This document shows, piece after piece, positions 5,887 to 8,311 of a stretch of 8,311 bases of DNA (within the stretch, counting starts at the first letter, position 1; each line of letters opens with the position of its first letter). Below the pieces are notes generated by a model that was not told the origin of the DNA, made no database searches, and saw nothing but the letters and a program-made list of their open reading frames with translations. The stretch is from CAYGTK01 sp964352775 (GTDB lineage Bacteria > Bacteroidota > Bacteroidia > Chitinophagales > CAIOSU01). The DNA lies in assembly GCA_964352775.1 (NCBI GenBank), contig CAYGTK010000184.1, positions 1 to 8,311 of the forward strand, read 5' to 3'. Position numbers and translations under genes: made by a program.

Positions 5887-7842
5887 TTATCTACTAACGG
5901 TGAACATTACAGGAACAGAAGCGCCTTGACCAGGGTTTCCGGTTAAACTGGCTATGGATACACCATCCTCTAAAATATTGATTGTGAATGTTCCGGCATC
6001 GTCCGGAGCAGATACTACGGTTATGGTAGCTACGTAGGTACCACGGTCTAAGTTCATCCCATAGCTTCTTAAGCCACCGGCAGGTGTTAATCCTAGTGAC
6101 CCTATTCCAGAAATATCTAAGTTAAATGCATCATCCTTAACACCGCCAGAATCGTACAATACAGCAGTAATTTTAAAGCCTGAAAGTGCTGTTACCGGTA
6201 TTTCATCTTGTTGGCCATCTCCATCGTTATCCTTACCATCGCCCACAATTTCTGAGCCAGCACCACCTTTGTCAACAAAGTTAGGGTCGTTTTCTCCAAT
6301 GCCAGTCTGTTCCCCATTTTGTAATACATCTTCTATAAAGCATCCATTCTCTACTAGGCGACCCGACATTTCAGCTAGCAGTGCCTCTACATTGTAAAAC
6401 GATACCCAGGTAGAAACATCGGCACTAAGCCCTACATCAGCTATGTCTACCTTAAATGCCTCGCACACCTCTATTGCATAGGCCACTTCTATCATTTGGC
6501 CTACTAGTTCATCTTCCAGCACATTCATATTGTTTGCACTATTAGTGGCCTGGTAATAGGTAAATGCTAGTAGGTTATTGTTACACGGCTCAGCTGCTTG
6601 GTCGTTCACTTCCTTATAAAACTTATCCTTTTGAGCGGTAAAGTTCAGGTAGTTTTCAAGGTAAGCGTTTTTCAATTCTATCATAGCCGTTAAGCGAAGT
6701 ACGGTTTCATTTTTTAGCGCCAAGCAGGTGTTTTTATCATCGTCGCTGGTTAGGTCTTCCTGTAATTCCTCAGCAGTTACACAATCGCCCTTTTCATTTC
6801 GTAGTAAGGGGTCTTTACATTCGCAGCTATTGGTGGCCACTACCCATTCTTCCTGTTCGGTACAATCATTTTTACTTTCGGGATCCTTTTCTTCGTCATC
6901 GTCATCGTCATCATCATCGTCGTCATCATCGTCGTCGTCATCATCGTCGTCGTCCTCGTCGTCCTTGTTTTCTTCCTCTTTCTTCTGGTCAATTTCTGCC
7001 TGTGTAAGGCATTCGCCTTCGGTTGTGGTTATGTACCCACCTTTACATATACAAACATCTTTAACAAAACTCCACACTTCACGATCAGTACAGTTCAAGT
7101 TCATTAAATTCTGCTCCTGCTTAGCGCGAAGTAGGTCCAAAATAATGTCAGTTAGGTTATCTCGTTGTGCGATCTTAGCTTGGCGTTCTTTCTCTGCCTT
7201 TTCTTTTATCATCTTTTTGGCAGCCTCTTGTTCAAACCAAGACTCTACAAATCGGTCAAACTTCACATCCCACTTAGGTAGCAATTCTCTATACGATGGG
7301 GTAATTTCTTTGAAAGGGAGTTTACCATATTCCTTTTCAAATTCCTTTAGTAAGGTTAGTTTAACATCTCCCCAATAGCGAATATTGGCTACGGCTAAGC
7401 CCGGTTCTAAACCTGCTTGTCTATTCTGAATGTATATATCTAAGTTTAAGTCTAAAATAGCGGGGTCTAGCACGAAGCTTTTAAAAAGCTCCATACCCGT
7501 TTTTGCCCATGATATCCAACCCAGCCAGTTGGCAAAGTCGGGCATAGCCTTGCTTAATGCTTTACCACCAGCTGTTTCCAGTACTGTTTTTAAAGCAGCT
7601 CCATCTTGGGCATTAGCAATTTTATTAAGCACATCAATAGTCACTATAGCATCGCCATAGGTATCAAATACACCTCCATTATCGCCTATTACTTCTTTTA
7701 ATACTTGATTTGAAAAGCCTTGAAATTTGGCTTCTTTATTCAAGTAATCTTCTAATGCTTTTTGGCGCTCTTCAGTGTACGATTGAGCCATTATGCCCAA
7801 ACTACATATCATTAGCATGCCAATTATGCCTAGCTTTTTCAT
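5887..7842 (-). CDS. secreted multi-domain protein with poly-Asp tract between two 4-Cys modules
   Basis: I do not recognise this 651-aa protein as a named family. It has a signal peptide (about 1-19, cleavage near IMA-QS; C13 is not in a lipobox). Residues about 22-248 are helical, ending in a charged Lys/Glu stretch. Two homologous modules follow: C251-C264-C266-C278 and C327-C340-C342-C354, both C-x12-C-x-C-x11-C, with shared W and a G-[ED]-C-[LV]-T ending. Between them lies an acidic linker with 20 uninterrupted Asp (297-316). A second helical region spans about 371-515. DGKDNDGDGQQDE at 535-547 resembles a calcium-binding loop. Residues about 550-651 look like a beta-sandwich. No T9SS sorting tail is seen, so the protein may be periplasmic or surface-held by another route. 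Its start overlaps the stop of the upstream barrel gene as ATGA, so the two are probably made and used together. Calcium binding is inference. Confidence 0.88.
   Translation of the reverse strand: MKKLGIIGMLMICSLGIMAQSYTEERQKALEDYLNKEAKFQGFSNQVLKEVIGDNGGVFDTYGDAIVTIDVLNKIANAQDGAALKTVLETAGGKALSKAMPDFANWLGWISWAKTGMELFKSFVLDPAILDLNLDIYIQNRQAGLEPGLAVANIRYWGDVKLTLLKEFEKEYGKLPFKEITPSYRELLPKWDVKFDRFVESWFEQEAAKKMIKEKAEKERQAKIAQRDNLTDIILDLLRAKQEQNLMNLNCTDREVWSFVKDVCICKGGYITTTEGECLTQAEIDQKKEEENKDDEDDDDDDDDDDDDDDDDDDDDEEKDPESKNDCTEQEEWVVATNSCECKDPLLRNEKGDCVTAEELQEDLTSDDDKNTCLALKNETVLRLTAMIELKNAYLENYLNFTAQKDKFYKEVNDQAAEPCNNNLLAFTYYQATNSANNMNVLEDELVGQMIEVAYAIEVCEAFKVDIADVGLSADVSTWVSFYNVEALLAEMSGRLVENGCFIEDVLQNGEQTGIGENDPNFVDKGGAGSEIVGDGKDNDGDGQQDEIPVTALSGFKITAVLYDSGGVKDDAFNLDISGIGSLGLTPAGGLRSYGMNLDRGTYVATITVVSAPDDAGTFTINILEDGVSIASLTGNPGQGASVPVMFTVSR
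6895..6963 (-). repeat. GAY trinucleotide tract encoding poly-Asp
   Basis: On the minus strand twenty consecutive Asp codons occupy 6954-6895, preceded by GAC GAC GAG at 6963-6955. GAC and GAT are mixed, so the tract is kept at the protein level or has aged by mutation, and it is not a pure microsatellite. Any length change in steps of three stays in frame. On the plus strand it reads as a spurious poly-Ser frame. Confidence 0.85.
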
Positions 7843-8311
7843 CGCCTATTGTATTTGTAGGTTAATCCCATTTTAAAGGTGGTTCGGGTACTTCTATCCA
7901 CAACAGTAAATAGTAAGCTGCCAGGAAAGTCGTTATTAATATTAAAGTATTCGCCATTTACAAATACATCAAACATGCCTTTTATATCGTAAATAAGGCT
8001 GGTACTTAATCGTATCGTTATAGGGTGGCGCACGTCAATAGTACCAGGTTGTATAAGCCCTTCAGAATCAACCGAGAAATTTTGGCTGTAGTTACCATTA
8101 TAACTAGCCGCAAGGTTAATGAACCAAGTTAGGTGCTTACCAAGTTTCTGGGTGCCTTCTAAAAATCCACCTATGCGGTAGTTGTTACCATCAGTTTTAA
8201 AGCTAAAGTTGTTGGAGAGTATATTGGCCCTAACACTAACGCTTGGTCCTAATTTTAAACCTTTAATAACTACACCAAATTTGAAATTTGCTTCGCTTAA
8301 TATGCTGGCAC
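7839..8311 (-). CDS. C-terminal part of an outer-membrane beta-barrel-like protein (5' end outside window)
   Basis: The frame is open from the window edge to TGA at 7841-7839, giving 156 visible residues. The visible part alternates polar and hydrophobic residues in short strands, for example FKFGVVIKGLKLGPSVSVRA, FINLAASYNGNY and FKMGLTYKYNRR, with Asn/Gly/Asp turns and an aromatic-rich last strand. This is the pattern of an outer-membrane barrel C-terminus. An internal GTG could be mistaken for a short start at 8033, but the strand pattern continues upstream to the edge. Its stop overlaps the start of the poly-Asp protein gene by four bases (ATGA), indicating one operon with translational coupling. 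Whether it is a TonB-dependent receptor, a PorP-like protein or another barrel cannot be told from this part. Confidence 0.75.
   Translation of the reverse strand, partial: ASILSEANFKFGVVIKGLKLGPSVSVRANILSNNFSFKTDGNNYRIGGFLEGTQKLGKHLTWFINLAASYNGNYSQNFSVDSEGLIQPGTIDVRHPITIRLSTSLIYDIKGMFDVFVNGEYFNINNDFPGSLLFTVVDRSTRTTFKMGLTYKYNRR

Noticed and set aside
6895..6963. CRISPR-like or minisatellite array
   Set aside because: It has a strict trinucleotide codon repeat without spacers and lies inside a clear coding frame.
6728..7378. Plus-strand 216-aa open frame with a long poly-Ser run
   Set aside because: It is the antisense reading of the poly-Asp tract; the minus-strand frame has a signal peptide, domains and paired Cys modules.
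7790..7842. Lipoprotein signal on the poly-Asp protein
   Set aside because: Cys13 is preceded by Met-Ile rather than a small residue, so there is no lipobox; a normal Sec signal with cleavage near residue 19 fits better.
7839..8033. A separate 64-aa gene starting at 8033
   Set aside because: The start would be an internal GTG; the same frame stays open with beta-strand pattern to the window edge, so it is part of the barrel gene.

Overview
The window looks like chromosomal DNA of a member of the Bacteroidota. The evidence is a type IX secretion (T9SS) C-terminal sorting domain, a histidine-kinase H-box of the HEIQNPLQFVNNFSE kind, a sigma factor with an NPCRC C-terminal extension, starts without clear Shine-Dalgarno sequences, and A-rich leaders with heptameric repeats in the spacers. 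Base composition is moderately AT-rich. I cannot name a genus. No mobile element, CRISPR array, tRNA or rRNA is visible.

Layout. Positions 1-780 (minus) hold an ECF-type sigma factor whose 3' end lies outside the window, with a candidate ECF-type promoter just upstream. Positions 892-2200 (minus) hold a TPR protein that ends in a histidine-kinase phosphoacceptor (DHp) domain and has no ATPase domain. Its reading frame is broken by a +1 shift near 1937-1939. Positions 2201-2514 form a 314-bp spacer with two different 7-bp tandem repeat tracts and a REP-like near-palindrome. Positions 2515-4038 (minus) hold a 507-aa all-helical cytoplasmic protein that starts with TTG. Positions 4039-4208 are a short divergent intergenic region. 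Positions 4209-5801 (plus) hold a secreted delta-60-repeat protein, probably a seven-bladed beta-propeller, with a T9SS type A sorting domain and a strong terminator at 5821-5854. Positions 5887-7842 (minus) hold a 651-aa secreted protein with a 20-residue poly-aspartate tract between two 4-cysteine modules of identical spacing. Positions 7839-8311 (minus) hold the C-terminal part of an outer-membrane beta-barrel-like protein that overlaps the poly-Asp gene by ATGA.

How the parts may work together. The left half (sigma factor, TPR-DHp protein, helical protein, all on the minus strand) looks like intracellular signalling or regulation. The right half is cell-envelope and secreted: a T9SS cargo, and a translationally coupled barrel plus acidic secreted protein. 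A functional link between the halves is not shown by the sequence. The least ordinary items are the TPR-DHp protein without a kinase catalytic domain, the symmetric Cys-module / poly-Asp / Cys-module architecture, and the heptamer-rich spacer. I see no clear self-contained new system; the best candidates are listed with tests.
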